This document shows, one piece after another, positions 22,344-31,912 of a stretch of DNA of 64,000 nucleotides. The notes beneath the pieces were generated by a model. That model did not search any database and was not told the origin of the DNA. It saw only the letters and a list, made by a program, of their open reading frames with translations. Positions within the stretch are counted from its first letter, which is position 1. Every line of letters starts with the position of its first letter. A program made the translations under genes and the position numbers. Where the stretch lies: NCBI GenBank assembly GCA_025618425.1, contig CM046833.1, positions 30,621,180 through 30,685,179 on the forward strand, read 5' to 3'. The DNA comes from Heliocidaris tuberculata. Taxonomy: Eukaryota > Echinodermata > Echinoidea > Camarodonta > Echinometridae.

Positions 22344-22857
22344 GGTTACACTCTAAAGAAGACAGAAAAAGAGAATGGAAAAAAATAAACAACCCCTCTC
22401 TCAGTCTACCCTTCACAATGGACAGTGTAGTAAAATCACGCAAAACCGTTATAACGCAAACCCGTAATAAATTGACGTCAAAATAGTTAATCGATTACAA
22501 GGAGATCACTCTCCGCGCTCCACTGTGCAAGAGAATTTGCGCGCAAACCCTATGTGAATGGAGAAGGCATGAACGATTCCAAGATGCGTTCTCAATCTTT
22601 AAATTCACAGGGACGGCTTTAAAAGCAAAGGGACGGCTGCAAAATACGATACTTTTAAAGAAAAATTTATACTTGATCAATCTATCCGCGCCGAATTTTT
22701 TTTCCCCGTGGCGTTTTGCAATAAATCATTCAAAATCATAATTCATCTTTTGCAAGAAGCTGAAAAGAACGCCTGATAGATGCAATGACAGTCGTTGTTT
22801 GTCAAATATCCACGTGTGTATGATGACCAACACGGCTGGCGTGGCAGCAGTACTATA

Positions 22858-24018
22858 GTATTTCTTTGTTTTTCTTCTCTCTATCTTCATTCTTTTCTGA
22901 TGAATTTCTTTGTTTTTCTTCTCACTATTCTTCTTTTTGTTATGTATTCCTTTGTTTTTCCTCTGTCTTTTTTTCTTAATGTATTTCTTTGTTTTTCTTC
23001 TCTCTGTCTTCTTTTGATTTTATTAATGTATTTCTTTGTTTCTCTTCTATCTTCTTTTTTTCTTATGTATTTCTTTGTTTTTCTTCTCTGTTCTTTTTTC
23101 CTTATGTTTTTCTTTGTTTTTCTTCTCTGTTCTTTTTTCCTTATGTATTTCTTTGTTTTTCTTCTCTGTTCTTTTTCCCTTATGTATTTCTTTGTTTTTC
23201 TTCTCTCCGTCTTCCTTTCCTTATGTATTTCTTTGTTTTTCTTCGCTCTCCTTTTTTCCTTATGTATTCCTTTGTTTTTCTTCTCTCCGTCTTCCTTTTT
23301 CCTTATGTATTTCTTTGTTTTTCCTCTCGCTGTCTTCTTTTTTTTGTTATGTATTTCTTTGTTTTTTCTCTTCTGTTTCCCTTATGTATTTCTTTGTTTT
23401 TCTTCTCTCCGTCTTCCTTTCCTTATGTATTTCTTTGTTTTTCTTCTCTCTGTCTTCCCTTTTTCGTTATGTATTTCTTTGTTTTTCTCTGCTCTTCTTT
23501 TTTTCTTATGTATTCTTTTGTTTTTCTTCTTTCTGTCTTCCTTTTTTCCTTATGTATTCCTTTGTTTTTATTCTCCATATCTTCTTTTTATTTCTTTATG
23601 TATTTCTTTGTTTTTCTTCGCTCTTCTTTTTTCCTTATGCATTCCTTTGTTTTTCTTCTCTCCGTCTTCCTTTCATTATGTATTTCTTTGTTTTTCTTCC
23701 ATCTTCTTTTTTCCTTATGTATTTCTTTGTTTTTATTCTCCATATCTTCTTTTTATTTCTTTATGTATTTCTTTGTTTTTCTTCACTCTTCTTTTTTTTT
23801 CCTTATGTATTTCTTTGTTTTTCTTCTCTCTGTCTTCCGTTTTCCTTATGTATTTCTTTGTTTTTATTCTTTATATCTTCTTTTTTCCTTATGTATTTCT
23901 TTGTTTTTATTCTTTATATCTTCTTTTTATTTCTTTATGCATTTCTTTGTTTTTATTCTTTATATCTTCTTTTTATTTCTTTATGCATTTCTTTGTTTTT
24001 TTTCACTCTGTCTTCCCT
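22858..24018. repeat. Roughly 42-bp minisatellite, stop-free in all three forward frames
   Basis: About 27 diverged units of the form TATGTATTTCTTTGTTTTTC followed by TTCTCTC and a variable CT-rich part. Unit length varies from about 38 to 47 bases. All three plus-strand frames stay open for over 1 kb (437, 357 and 345 codons) because the pyrimidine-rich unit avoids stops. The predicted Phe/Leu/Ser repeats (MYFFVFLLSV and similar) are not convincing proteins. Confidence 0.9.
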
Positions 24019-24037
24019 TTCAGTATGCACAACACTT

Positions 24038-24129
24038 GGGTCAAATACGGGCGAACGACTAATAAGAGACTAGGAAAATCGCTGGGTCAAATACGGGCGA
24101 ACGACTAATAAGAGACTAGGAAAATCGCT
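24038..24129. repeat. Perfect 46-bp tandem duplication
   Basis: GGGTCAAATACGGGCGAACG... through AAAATCGCT occurs twice back to back, immediately after the minisatellite and inside the right end of the TIR element. Confidence 0.9.
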
Positions 24130-24276
24130 GGACCGTTCGACCTTGCTGTGCGGGGCTTACGTAACAATCAGCAAATATAACGCTAAACCGTTATAACGGT
24201 TTTGCGTGATTTTACTACACTGATGGATCTGTTAGTCAAACGAACATCGCTTCACTGATATTCTGTAAAAATATGC

Positions 24277-24312
24277 AGAACAGGTGTCACATGCATTTTC
24301 ACCTGTTCTACT
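24277..24312. promoter_or_regulatory. Inverted E-box pair (hairpin)
   Basis: AGAACAGGTG and its exact complement CACCTGTTCT are separated by about 13 bases. Each arm holds the E-box CAGGTG/CACCTG. It lies about 300 bp upstream of the candidate gene at 24610. A regulatory role is inference only. Confidence 0.3.
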
Positions 24313-24609
24313 TATTTTAAATAATAGCAGTGAAGGGATGTTCTTTTGTCTACCAGAGCAATTGTGGAGGGTAGAATGAGGAGTTCTTATTTTGTCCACA
24401 CTCTTTGTCAGCCATTTTCATAGTGTTATATCGGAGAGGGCGCAATACATTGCTCCATTATGTTTTGTCCTCAGTCATGTTTTACTCAGTTGTAAATTGC
24501 ATTATTAAGCAGCAACTCCAAACAATGTTTGCATTGTTTATTACTTGATGTACAATGCCACTCTCATATGGAGCGTCCTACATGACCTAAGACCATTGCC
24601 GATGCAGTC

Positions 24610-25515
24610 ATGATGTATACTTCAACCAATGTTCACCATGCCCATGGTGACGCGATGTACAAACAGACAACTGCATTTGTAAGACCCACGCCACACTTTT
24701 GTATTGTTTTTTAAAAACACTTTGTACAGGTGAGTTTTATAACATTTTATCCATGATGGGTAAAAACAGGAACATGCATGTTTGTTTGGTAAAATCTAAA
24801 CCAATAATTGGGTAAGATTACCCCAAATTTGGTACAAATAATTAAAAGGGTTAACCTTTTACCCAAAGAACATACACGCTTCGGGTTTGTTTGGGTTTTT
24901 TTTTTTTAGTACCCAACTTAGGTACAAATTTCACACAACACAATGGCTATTTAATGATGTAATTAGTTTGTAGATAGCTAACACATTTAATTAGCCACTG
25001 TGAATATTACAGCACGAGCAGGTCATCAGCACGGACGGCCCTAATAAGTGGAGGAGGGGTTCCCTGGAGGATATCAGACATGATTTACTATCTTCAAATA
25101 TCATTACATCTGCCACCTGCCATGGTAAGTGAAGCTGGCTAGACGGGGATTTTTAAAGGAACAGTGTTTTTCTACACAATCTTAAATATACCCATTTCTG
25201 TTCTTTATACATAATACATGCAAAACAATGTATGCATTCAATCAAGGTGAATAAAGTGAAGCTCACTAGACGGGGATTTTCAAAGGGGCCTAGTTCTGTT
25301 ACCAAATCTTGAAAATATCCTTTCTAGTTTTTTTTTTATTTTTTATTCACAACACATGCAAATAAATGTATGCATTTTCTAAAAAGGGGGAGAGTATATT
25401 CAATGAAATAATTTCAGCTGGGGCAACTCTCGTGGAAATAAATACATTACGAAAGGAAATTAACTCTGATGTTGCCAAGGGGTTTAGCTCTCTTCAAAAT
25501 TTTACCAAAATGTGA
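24610..25515 (+). CDS. Candidate three-exon gene, unknown function
   Basis: Exons 24610-24678, 25013-25124 and 25418-25515 are bounded by GTAAGA, ATTACAG, GTAAGT and TTTCAG signals and combine to exactly 93 codons including TGA (92 residues). Phases match at both junctions (phase 0, then G|CT). The product begins MMYTSTNVHHAHGD. A polar middle follows (HEQVISTDGPNKWRRGSLED), then a probable amphipathic helix (LVEINTLRKEINSDVAKGF). The first exon is open from 24592, so an upstream exon could replace the ATG start. No signal peptide, membrane helix or known family was recognised. The evidence is splice-signal and phase consistency only, and chance remains possible. Confidence 0.4.
25130..25385. 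repeat. Two-copy ~126-bp tandem duplication in intron
   Basis: GTGAAGCTGGCTAGACGGGG at 25130 is repeated as GTGAAGCTCACTAGACGGGG at about 25256, each followed by similar sequence ending in AATGTATGCATT. It lies inside the second intron of the candidate gene. Confidence 0.7.
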
Positions 25516-25519
25516 TCAA

Positions 25520-26645
25520 TGCTTACTTTTCAAATGTCTACACTTCATTAACCACCTATTATTTCACAAAATATTGTGTACAAAACCTGTAGGAAATGTA
25601 TTACAATATCTTACGATGCCAAACATTATTATTTTACCCAACTTTATGCTTAAGAATTATTGAAAATTACGTTTGAGTTTCTTTTTTGTCCTTTATTTTT
25701 TGGTTTCTCATTTGTTTACTATTGTTTGTTGAAATAAGGTAATATCTTTTTAAAAATCTTCAATTTTCTCTTAAAATCTCTGGGGTAGCATATAATTATA
25801 ATCATATATGTAGAATGCTTGATTTATGCTCAAAATTTTGACATATATTGACCACCATATACTTTTCCTGTGGTTGAGCAAATGGTAAATGAAAATGACA
25901 AATCTATTCGTAACATATATGTGACATCGGCACTGAAAGAGTTAAATAATACTACCATTTATTTTCTTCTTTCCTTTCCCGTATAAATGTATTGAAATCA
26001 TAATGTCATGTCTGGGTTGTTCATTTATATTATGAGACGCATTCAGTAGTAATTGAAGGTCTTTTTTTAAGGTAGTAGTAAAAAAAAAAACAACAACAAC
26101 AACAATCATTCCGCCTTTACGAGTCAGTAACCGTGCATCACTCTACTGTAATTTGTCTTTCACAAAAACAAAAAAACAAAAAAATACCTAAACGGTACTT
26201 TTCCCCAAAATAAGAAAATCTGTCAATATTGGCGTAGCTTATGACCTATAATAATGAGCTACTCATTTTGTGGTGATTTTTTTTTTGTTTTTTTGTTTGT
26301 TTGTTTGTTTGTTTGTTGTTGTTTTTTTTGGGGGGGTGGTGGTTTTGTTGATTTTGAATTTTTGTTTGGCAAGATCTGCTTCAGTTATCTTCAAAGCGTG
26401 GGAAACCGAAATAGTATGGACTGTTTAACCCATATAATTTCATGATATTATTGCTAATATTATTATGTTATTTCCTGAATTCAAAGTAAATGACGACATC
26501 ACACATTTGCGTTTTGCCATCCCCCCCCCCCTCCTTTCACATAAATTTCCTAAAATTACTATATCAGCGCCATGGGACATACTAGTCGCCCCACCCCCCT
26601 CACTTGGTTGCCAGACAGGTGGGCGTATCAAAAGCCTAGTGCACC
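25520..26645. other. No gene recognised
   Basis: It contains (AAC)n at about 26090-26105 and a GTTT-rich run with a G-stretch (26281-26340). No exon-like open sequence with supporting splice signals. Confidence 0.4.
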
Positions 26646-26653
26646 TCTCACAG

Positions 26654-26778
26654 TCAGTGGCGTAGCTACAAGGGGCCCGGGAGCATCCCTCCGTTCGAAG
26701 GGGGAAAAAGAAGGAAAGGGGAAATGGGAAAAGGACAAGAAAAGAAGACGATAGGACCCCTTCCAGCACCCCCCCCCC
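26654..26778. mobile_element. hAT-like end fragment
   Basis: CAGTGGCGTAGCTACAAGGG is a typical hAT-like left terminus, followed by purine-rich sequence resembling the element at 48277-48578. The right end is missing and a LINE fragment starts right after the C-run. Confidence 0.45.
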
Positions 26779-26793
26779 CTAATCATGATAATT

Positions 26794-27092
26794 CAGTGGC
26801 ATCTGACACATCCAAACTCACCATTCCAAAATGTAGACTCACAACAAGTGAAAAGCGCTTCTCAGTTGCAGCTTCAAAATTTTGGAATGATATCCCTTTC
26901 GCTATCCGGGAAATAACCAACTCTGCCACTTTCAAAAGAAATCTCAAGACTTACCTTTTCCCCCAGTAATTTAATTTTTTCCATCTTTACTAAAAACTGC
27001 TTGTGTTTTTTTTTTTGTTTTCCTGTTTTTGTAAGCGCTATGGTACTCCTTGTTTTTAGCGTCTTAAATAATCTATATTATTATTATTATTA
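26794..27092 (+). pseudogene. LINE reverse transcriptase C-terminus with (ATT)n tail
   Basis: The open frame to 26969 encodes RLTTSEKRFSVAASKFWNDI...FKRNLKTYLF. This matches the conserved C-terminal end of L2/CR1-type LINE polymerases (FSVAAPKLWN.LP...FK..LKT.LF). It is followed by a short UTR and ATT repeats at 27077-27092. 5'-truncated insertion. Confidence 0.8.
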
Positions 27093-27169
27093 TTCGTAAA
27101 TTCTCATTGAATTTTTCGAAGGGTAAGACCAGTGCCCCCCCCCTCCCCATGATGCATGAGGGCCCTGTA

Positions 27170-27430
27170 GAGCCCACAAATGTAAAAATCAACCACAAAT
27201 GTAAAAATAACCACAAATGTAAAAACATTGCACCCGCAAATGTCAAAATAACCACAAATGTCATAACATGTCAACCACAAGTGTAAAAATAACCACAAAT
27301 GTAAAAAAATCGCCCACAAATGTAAAAATCGGTTTGACCACAAATGTCAAAACATTTCGCCTACAAATGTAAATATTTCCATTTTTACCGCAGATGTCAT
27401 AACATGTCGACCGCAAATGTAAAAACTGAT
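27170..27430. repeat. Foldback left outer array
   Basis: About 14 units built on CCACAAATGTAAAAAT, 15-20 bases each, with variants (ATGTCAAAAC, ATGTCATAAC) in the same order as in the reversed right array. Confidence 0.85.
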
Positions 27431-27480
27431 TGCTTGCATATAATGCACCGATGTAAGTAATTGCCACTTATAGTGTAATG

Positions 27481-28138
27481 CAAATTGGTCTGTTCGTCCA
27501 TCACCAATTCGTCTAATCATTTCGTCTAATCACCATTTGGTCTAATAATCGTTAAATCACTTCGTCTAATCACCACTTCGTCTATAGCCAATTCGTCTAA
27601 AACCCATTTGGTCTAATACCCATTTGGTATAAACACCACTTGGTCTAATATTCAGTTCATCTCATGTTCACTTGGTCAAATATCTATTTCGGCTAAAACC
27701 AGTTGGTCTAATAACCAAATGGTCTAATCATCATTTAGTCTAATAGCCATTTTGTCTAAACCCACTTGGTCTAACATCGTCTAATCATCACAATCATCTA
27801 ATTACCATTTTTTTTTTCCTAATCATGGTTTGGTCCAATTCTCAGTTCGTCTAATAACCATTTGGTATAATGTTCACTTGGTCTAATATCCATTTGGTCT
27901 AGTACTACAGACAAATAGGTTAGCCTGTTATAGCTATTTAGGTTTATTGCCACTTGGTCTACAGCGAGTTGGTCTAATAGCCAATTGGTCTAACATCATT
28001 CGGTCTAATATCAGTTGGTCTAATAATCCGATTGGTCTAATCATCATATTGTCCATTTACCATTTGGTTTAATGGTAATTTCGTCTAATTGCCATTTGGT
28101 CTATAGTCAATTCGTCTAATAGCCATTTGGTCTAAAAC
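27481..28138. repeat. Foldback left inner array
   Basis: Roughly 40 degenerate units of 14-18 bases with the core TTTGGTCTAAT or TTCGTCTAAT. It is interrupted at 28139 by the LINE and resumes at 32209. Confidence 0.85.
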
Positions 28139-28439
28139 CATTTATTTATTCATTTATTTATTGCAACCACGTAAAAATTTTAACACAGTTGGATTTTTAC
28201 AATAAAAATTTTTTCCATCATACACTGAAATATTTAAAATATAAACACATAGGAAGCGAACATTCATGAAATTATATCGCACCAGAAGACATAAATTTAC
28301 ATATTATAATAATAAATATAAAATACATTTTATCACTCAATTGGGTGACTGGCAAGTAAACAGATGAACCCACCCAAGAGAATGCGAATTGCAAACAAAT
28401 AATTTTAATTCACTATATCCAAGCAGACTTCAAAAGGAT

Positions 28440-28531
28440 AAATAGAGAGAAAAAGAGAGAGAGAAAGGGAGAGAGAAAGGGGGAGAGAGAGAAAGAGAGG
28501 GGAGAAAGAGAGAGAGAGAGAGAGAGAGAGA
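28440..28531. repeat. (GA)n tract in the LINE 3' UTR
   Basis: GAGA/AGAGGG purine tract, CT-rich on the LINE sense strand. Confidence 0.9.
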
Positions 28532-28619
28532 CGAAGAGTTGCAGGAAACAGGTAAATGTAACAAATAGGTCTACTAACATGACTAAGGGGTAGATCATAG
28601 AAAATGGAGAACAATACAA

Positions 28620-28670
28620 CAAATAAATAAATAAATAAATAAATAAATAAAACAAATAAAAAAAAAAAAC
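28620..28670. repeat. (AAAT)n and poly-A
   Basis: About eight AAAT units and a 12-A run just downstream of the LINE stop codon on its sense strand. Confidence 0.9.
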
Positions 28671-28687
28671 ATGATTGTACTTACTAA

Positions 28688-31090
28688 TTATTGTAAATTA
28701 TACACGCACCATGGAATGAAACTATTCTTGAATCTATTGGTTTTACACCTGGGTGGGTTCATCTGCCTACACTTTCTCAACTGGTATGATATTTCTCTTT
28801 GCTTAGGGATCAAGTGGTTTAACTTATGTGAGGAACACTGCATCTGGGTAAAAAGTTGCCTACACATGGATTCCCTACGGCTGAACAAAGACTCTAACTG
28901 TAAAACTTTCATGGCCTCACAATATGGTAATTGGGGGTATATAATTCGTAAAGATCTTTTTTGGATGGATTCAAATAAATCTGCCTGTTCCATTGTCATG
29001 CCACCATGGAAGACTTGACAGGCATATTCCAAAACTGATCTTATGCATGTTTTATAAAATTTGCAAAGATCAGATGGGTTAAGACCAGACCTGCGCAATT
29101 GGACCAACAGATATAAACGTCTTGCTGCTTTAGAATATGTTTCCTCTACATGGGTGCTCCAAGTGAGTTTATCATTTATCCACAATCCTAATAACTTTAC
29201 TTGTTTAACCTGTTCAACGATTTCACCATTAATATTAATTTCATTAAAACCATCATTTTGATTAAAACATATTATCATTTCTTTTGTCTTGCGTGGGTTT
29301 ATTTGCATATCATTATCACATGACCAAGAAACCAATTGATTTGCAGCAGTTTGAATGGATCCTACTTCTCCAATCTTACATACGTCATGTACTGTTGTAT
29401 CATCAACATACTTTACAATGGGGAGTTGGCATTCTATATCTGAAACCATGATCATAAATAAAAGAGGTCCTAATTTGGTACCTTGTGGTATCCCACCATG
29501 TAACGGTAGCCAATCAGATATCGCAGTGTCCAGTTTTACTCGTTGCTGTCTACCACATAAGAATGAAGAAATCCATTCAATCAATTTAAAATGTATTTTC
29601 AATTTGTCCAATTTGTTTAACAATATATAATGGTTGATCCTATCAAATGCCTTTTTGTAATCTACCACCAATATTCTCACAGCCTGCTTTTTACCATCTG
29701 TTTCACAATACCAATGATGCAACATATTAATCAAAGCAAGAGTAGTAGATGAGCCAGGTGTGCTACCAAATTGGCTTGAGTCTACATGAGGGAGGTAAGC
29801 TCGCCACAACCATTTATATACAAAGCTTTCAAGTATTTTGGCCAGTATCGGTGTGAGGGATATTGGTCGTAGATCGTTAGCAATAGACATGGGTGGCTTT
29901 ACTTTGGGTATAGGGATAACATTAGCAGATTTCCACATTAGTGGTACACATCCTTGCGCTATTGAAGCATTGAATATGGAGCATACAGGACCTGCAAGCA
30001 ATAGTGAGAACTCTTTCAGAATCCATGTAGGGATTTGGTCTGGACCGGGTGCTTTCTTTGCATTAACAAGTCGTAGGTGTTTTTCAACCTCGTACTCATG
30101 TATAATAAATTCATCAGGAGTAACCACATCATATAAGTGTTCTGTAATAATTCTAGGCACAAGTGGTGGAAGATCTTGCGAAACTGAAGTAAAATATGAA
30201 TTTATCATACGAGTAAGATCAGTTTTGTTTCCGTTGGCATGGATTTGGATCAAATTGCTTAGTGGTTCATAAGTGACGTTTTGGCCAGTCAAGGATTTAA
30301 CTTCATGCCACCAATTACGTGCCTGTGTTCCATTTTCATTATCATTTAATTCATTTACCTTATTCTGGTAATAATTTTTACGAAGAGACTTTCTCAAACG
30401 ATTAACGCTATTTCTTAATGAATTATACATTGTCTTATCATTATCATGGAGAGCACTTTGGCGACGCCTTATTAAATCACGAAATTGGTCAGTGACCCAT
30501 GGATGTTCACTTTCAATACGAGTAACAAGCCTGACAGGAAAAAATCTATCGATTAATGATTGTACTACACATTCAAACATATCATATTTTTCCTGGCATG
30601 GTAGTTTCGTATAAAGAGCAGTCCAATTCACAGATTGGAGTTCATGATCAAAAAGAGCTTTACCATTCTGACTAAACGACCTGATTTCTTGTATTCGCTT
30701 TCTAGATCTGGGCGCATTAAAGAACGGTTGTGGGGAACAGAGAACCACTTGATGATCTGACAAACCAAGAGAGGCTTCTACTTGGGGCTCTGTATAGTAG
30801 TCGGCCATATTACAATAAATAAGATCCAATTTAGCGTTTAGGCGTGTGGGTTTAGTCACTAATTGTTTTAGTTTATAATTCCTCTTCAGTCTTTGGTCTG
30901 GCATTCTATTAAAATCTCCCATAAGAATAACACCTGCACCAGGATGGCGGGTTATAATTGTGTCCAAAGAAGTGAAAATATGCTGCAACATTTGATCCTG
31001 TTCCTGTTTATTGTATGTGGTAGGTATATAGATCCAACAATGAGAGGGTTGAACTGTCGAGGCAATCGCTTTGGTTGTAACTTCAGCCAC
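28688..31090 (-). CDS. LINE ORF, 3' part: endonuclease end and reverse transcriptase
   Basis: True coding begins near 31035 (WIYIPTTYNKQEQDQML). The endonuclease ends with VILMGDFNRMP and LGLSDHQVV, the GDFN and SDH active-site motifs. The reverse transcriptase shows KKAPGPDQIPTWILK, LRPISLTPILAKILE, AFDRINHYIL (first catalytic Asp), GIPQGTKLGPLLF and KYVDDTTVHD, where the catalytic pair is in a YVDD box in place of the common FADD. The C-terminal LGLWINDKLTW, LEYACQVFHGG and NSFIPWCVYNLQ are as in CR1/L2-like elements. Apparent genes on the plus strand across this region are antisense shadows. Confidence 0.9.
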   Translation of the reverse strand: MAEVTTKAIASTVQPSHCWIYIPTTYNKQEQDQMLQHIFTSLDTIITRHPGAGVILMGDFNRMPDQRLKRNYKLKQLVTKPTRLNAKLDLIYCNMADYYTEPQVEASLGLSDHQVVLCSPQPFFNAPRSRKRIQEIRSFSQNGKALFDHELQSVNWTALYTKLPCQEKYDMFECVVQSLIDRFFPVRLVTRIESEHPWVTDQFRDLIRRRQSALHDNDKTMYNSLRNSVNRLRKSLRKNYYQNKVNELNDNENGTQARNWWHEVKSLTGQNVTYEPLSNLIQIHANGNKTDLTRMINSYFTSVSQDLPPLVPRIITEHLYDVVTPDEFIIHEYEVEKHLRLVNAKKAPGPDQIPTWILKEFSLLLAGPVCSIFNASIAQGCVPLMWKSANVIPIPKVKPPMSIANDLRPISLTPILAKILESFVYKWLWRAYLPHVDSSQFGSTPGSSTTLALINMLHHWYCETDGKKQAVRILVVDYKKAFDRINHYILLNKLDKLKIHFKLIEWISSFLCGRQQRVKLDTAISDWLPLHGGIPQGTKLGPLLFMIMVSDIECQLPIVKYVDDTTVHDVCKIGEVGSIQTAANQLVSWSCDNDMQINPRKTKEMIICFNQNDGFNEININGEIVEQVKQVKLLGLWINDKLTWSTHVEETYSKAARRLYLLVQLRRSGLNPSDLCKFYKTCIRSVLEYACQVFHGGMTMEQADLFESIQKRSLRIIYPQLPYCEAMKVLQLESLFSRRESMCRQLFTQMQCSSHKLNHLIPKQREISYQLRKCRQMNPPRCKTNRFKNSFIPWCVYNLQ

Positions 31091-31326
31091 ACTGATTCGA
31101 CGTGATCTTCCTGGAGCTCGTCAAGAACGCGAACCGGGATCGATGAATGTACGTAGCATGCTACACCTCCACCTGTGGTGTAATCCCGGTTGCACCGGAA
31201 AGGGGGGGGGGGGGTGATAGTTGTCCACAGTGAGTGAGCAGACTGGGATAGAAGACTGGCACCAAGTCTCGGTGATACAAGCGACATCCACGTAGTTATC
31301 ATGTAGAATGACTGATAACTCATCAA
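30952..31326 (-). pseudogene. LINE endonuclease middle part, in a third frame
   Basis: Between the two frame changes (about 31200 to 31035) the endonuclease continues here with RDYTTGGGVACYVHSSIPV, VWLKLQP and LIVGSIYLP, the GGG and S.Y.P motifs of APE domains. Sequence before 31214 and after about 31020 in this frame is not coding. Confidence 0.7.
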
Positions 31327-31912
31327 GTTTTGGTATCAAGGATCTTGAATTAGTGTTCATTAAAGTAGGCAGGTCCCATCTGTTAATCCCAATAGGAGTT
31401 AAATTTTGCTTTACTACTGATCTAGGTTGTGTTGAGCAAGTTTTCCGTTGAGGCCTCCAATTAGTTATTATGACAGGTATGTTGCTGTACTTGCATCGTT
31501 TTTTCCCTCTATGAGCTTTGCGTTTTCGATTAATACCTAATTGAATTCTATAAAGCACATCAATATCAAGATAACTGTCATTATGGCATAGGGTTGGTTT
31601 GACATTAAAAATCCTGAGCGTATCATTGTCATAACGTATTCGTTTCTGGTTCGGTTCATGCTGTTGATTTTCATGGTGTGGTGGATTTGGGCCAGGGTTC
31701 CAATGTACATCTCCACAAATTGTAAGTGAAACTTGGAAGACTGATATGGAATTGCAATAGTACAATACGGGTGGGCCTACCGGTTTGTGTCGCTGTGGTG
31801 CTCTGTCCTTCCCATTCCCATAGTCAACACATGTAGTTGGATTCCAAGAGGAAGGGCACTGAGTGCTTGCACACAAAAGTAACACAAAAGGCAACAGCTG
31901 CTTCCTATCCAT
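31121..31912 (-). CDS. LINE ORF, 5' part: signal-like N-terminus, 2A-like motif, start of AP-endonuclease
   Basis: It begins MDRKQLLPFVLLLCASTQC, a signal-peptide-like start with a hydrophobic core. At residues 66-75 it reads CGDVHWNPGP, matching the 2A ribosome-skipping pattern D(V/I)xxNPGP except for His in place of the usual Glu. 2A-like sequences in sea-urchin non-LTR elements have been reported to mediate translational recoding and to act as signals for targeting. A basic linker follows, then NTNSRSLIPKLDELS and VACITETW, the first motifs of APE-type endonucleases. Real coding ends at the poly-C (minus strand) tract near 31214, where the frame shifts; the last ~25 residues are out of frame. 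Confidence 0.8.
   Translation of the reverse strand: MDRKQLLPFVLLLCASTQCPSSWNPTTCVDYGNGKDRAPQRHKPVGPPVLYYCNSISVFQVSLTICGDVHWNPGPNPPHHENQQHEPNQKRIRYDNDTLRIFNVKPTLCHNDSYLDIDVLYRIQLGINRKRKAHRGKKRCKYSNIPVIITNWRPQRKTCSTQPRSVVKQNLTPIGINRWDLPTLMNTNSRSLIPKLDELSVILHDNYVDVACITETWCQSSIPVCSLTVDNYHPPPPFPVQPGLHHRWRCSMLRTFIDPGSRS

Larger units (their letters stand above)
22423..24222. mobile_element. 1.8-kb DNA transposon-like element with perfect 34-bp TIRs
   Basis: 22423-22456 and 24189-24222 are exact inverted copies starting CAGTGTAGTAAAATCACGCA. Both are flanked by ATGGA (22418-22422 and 24223-24227), a candidate 5-bp target duplication. The interior holds about 400 bp of unique sequence, the 42-bp minisatellite (22858-24018) and a 46-bp perfect tandem duplication (24038-24129). 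No transposase. Five-base duplications occur in Transib and some hAT groups; the family is not assigned. Confidence 0.8.

Noticed and set aside
22795..24108. Long open frames of 345-437 codons encoding Phe/Leu/Ser-rich repeats that look like membrane proteins
   Set aside because: All three forward frames are open at once over the same minisatellite; the openness comes from pyrimidine-rich units.
27481..28138. CRISPR-like array
   Set aside because: Degenerate 14-18-base units without constant spacers, in animal DNA, and mirrored in an inverted array.
28671..31105. Plus-strand open frames of 66-144 codons
   Set aside because: Antisense shadows of the LINE polymerase.
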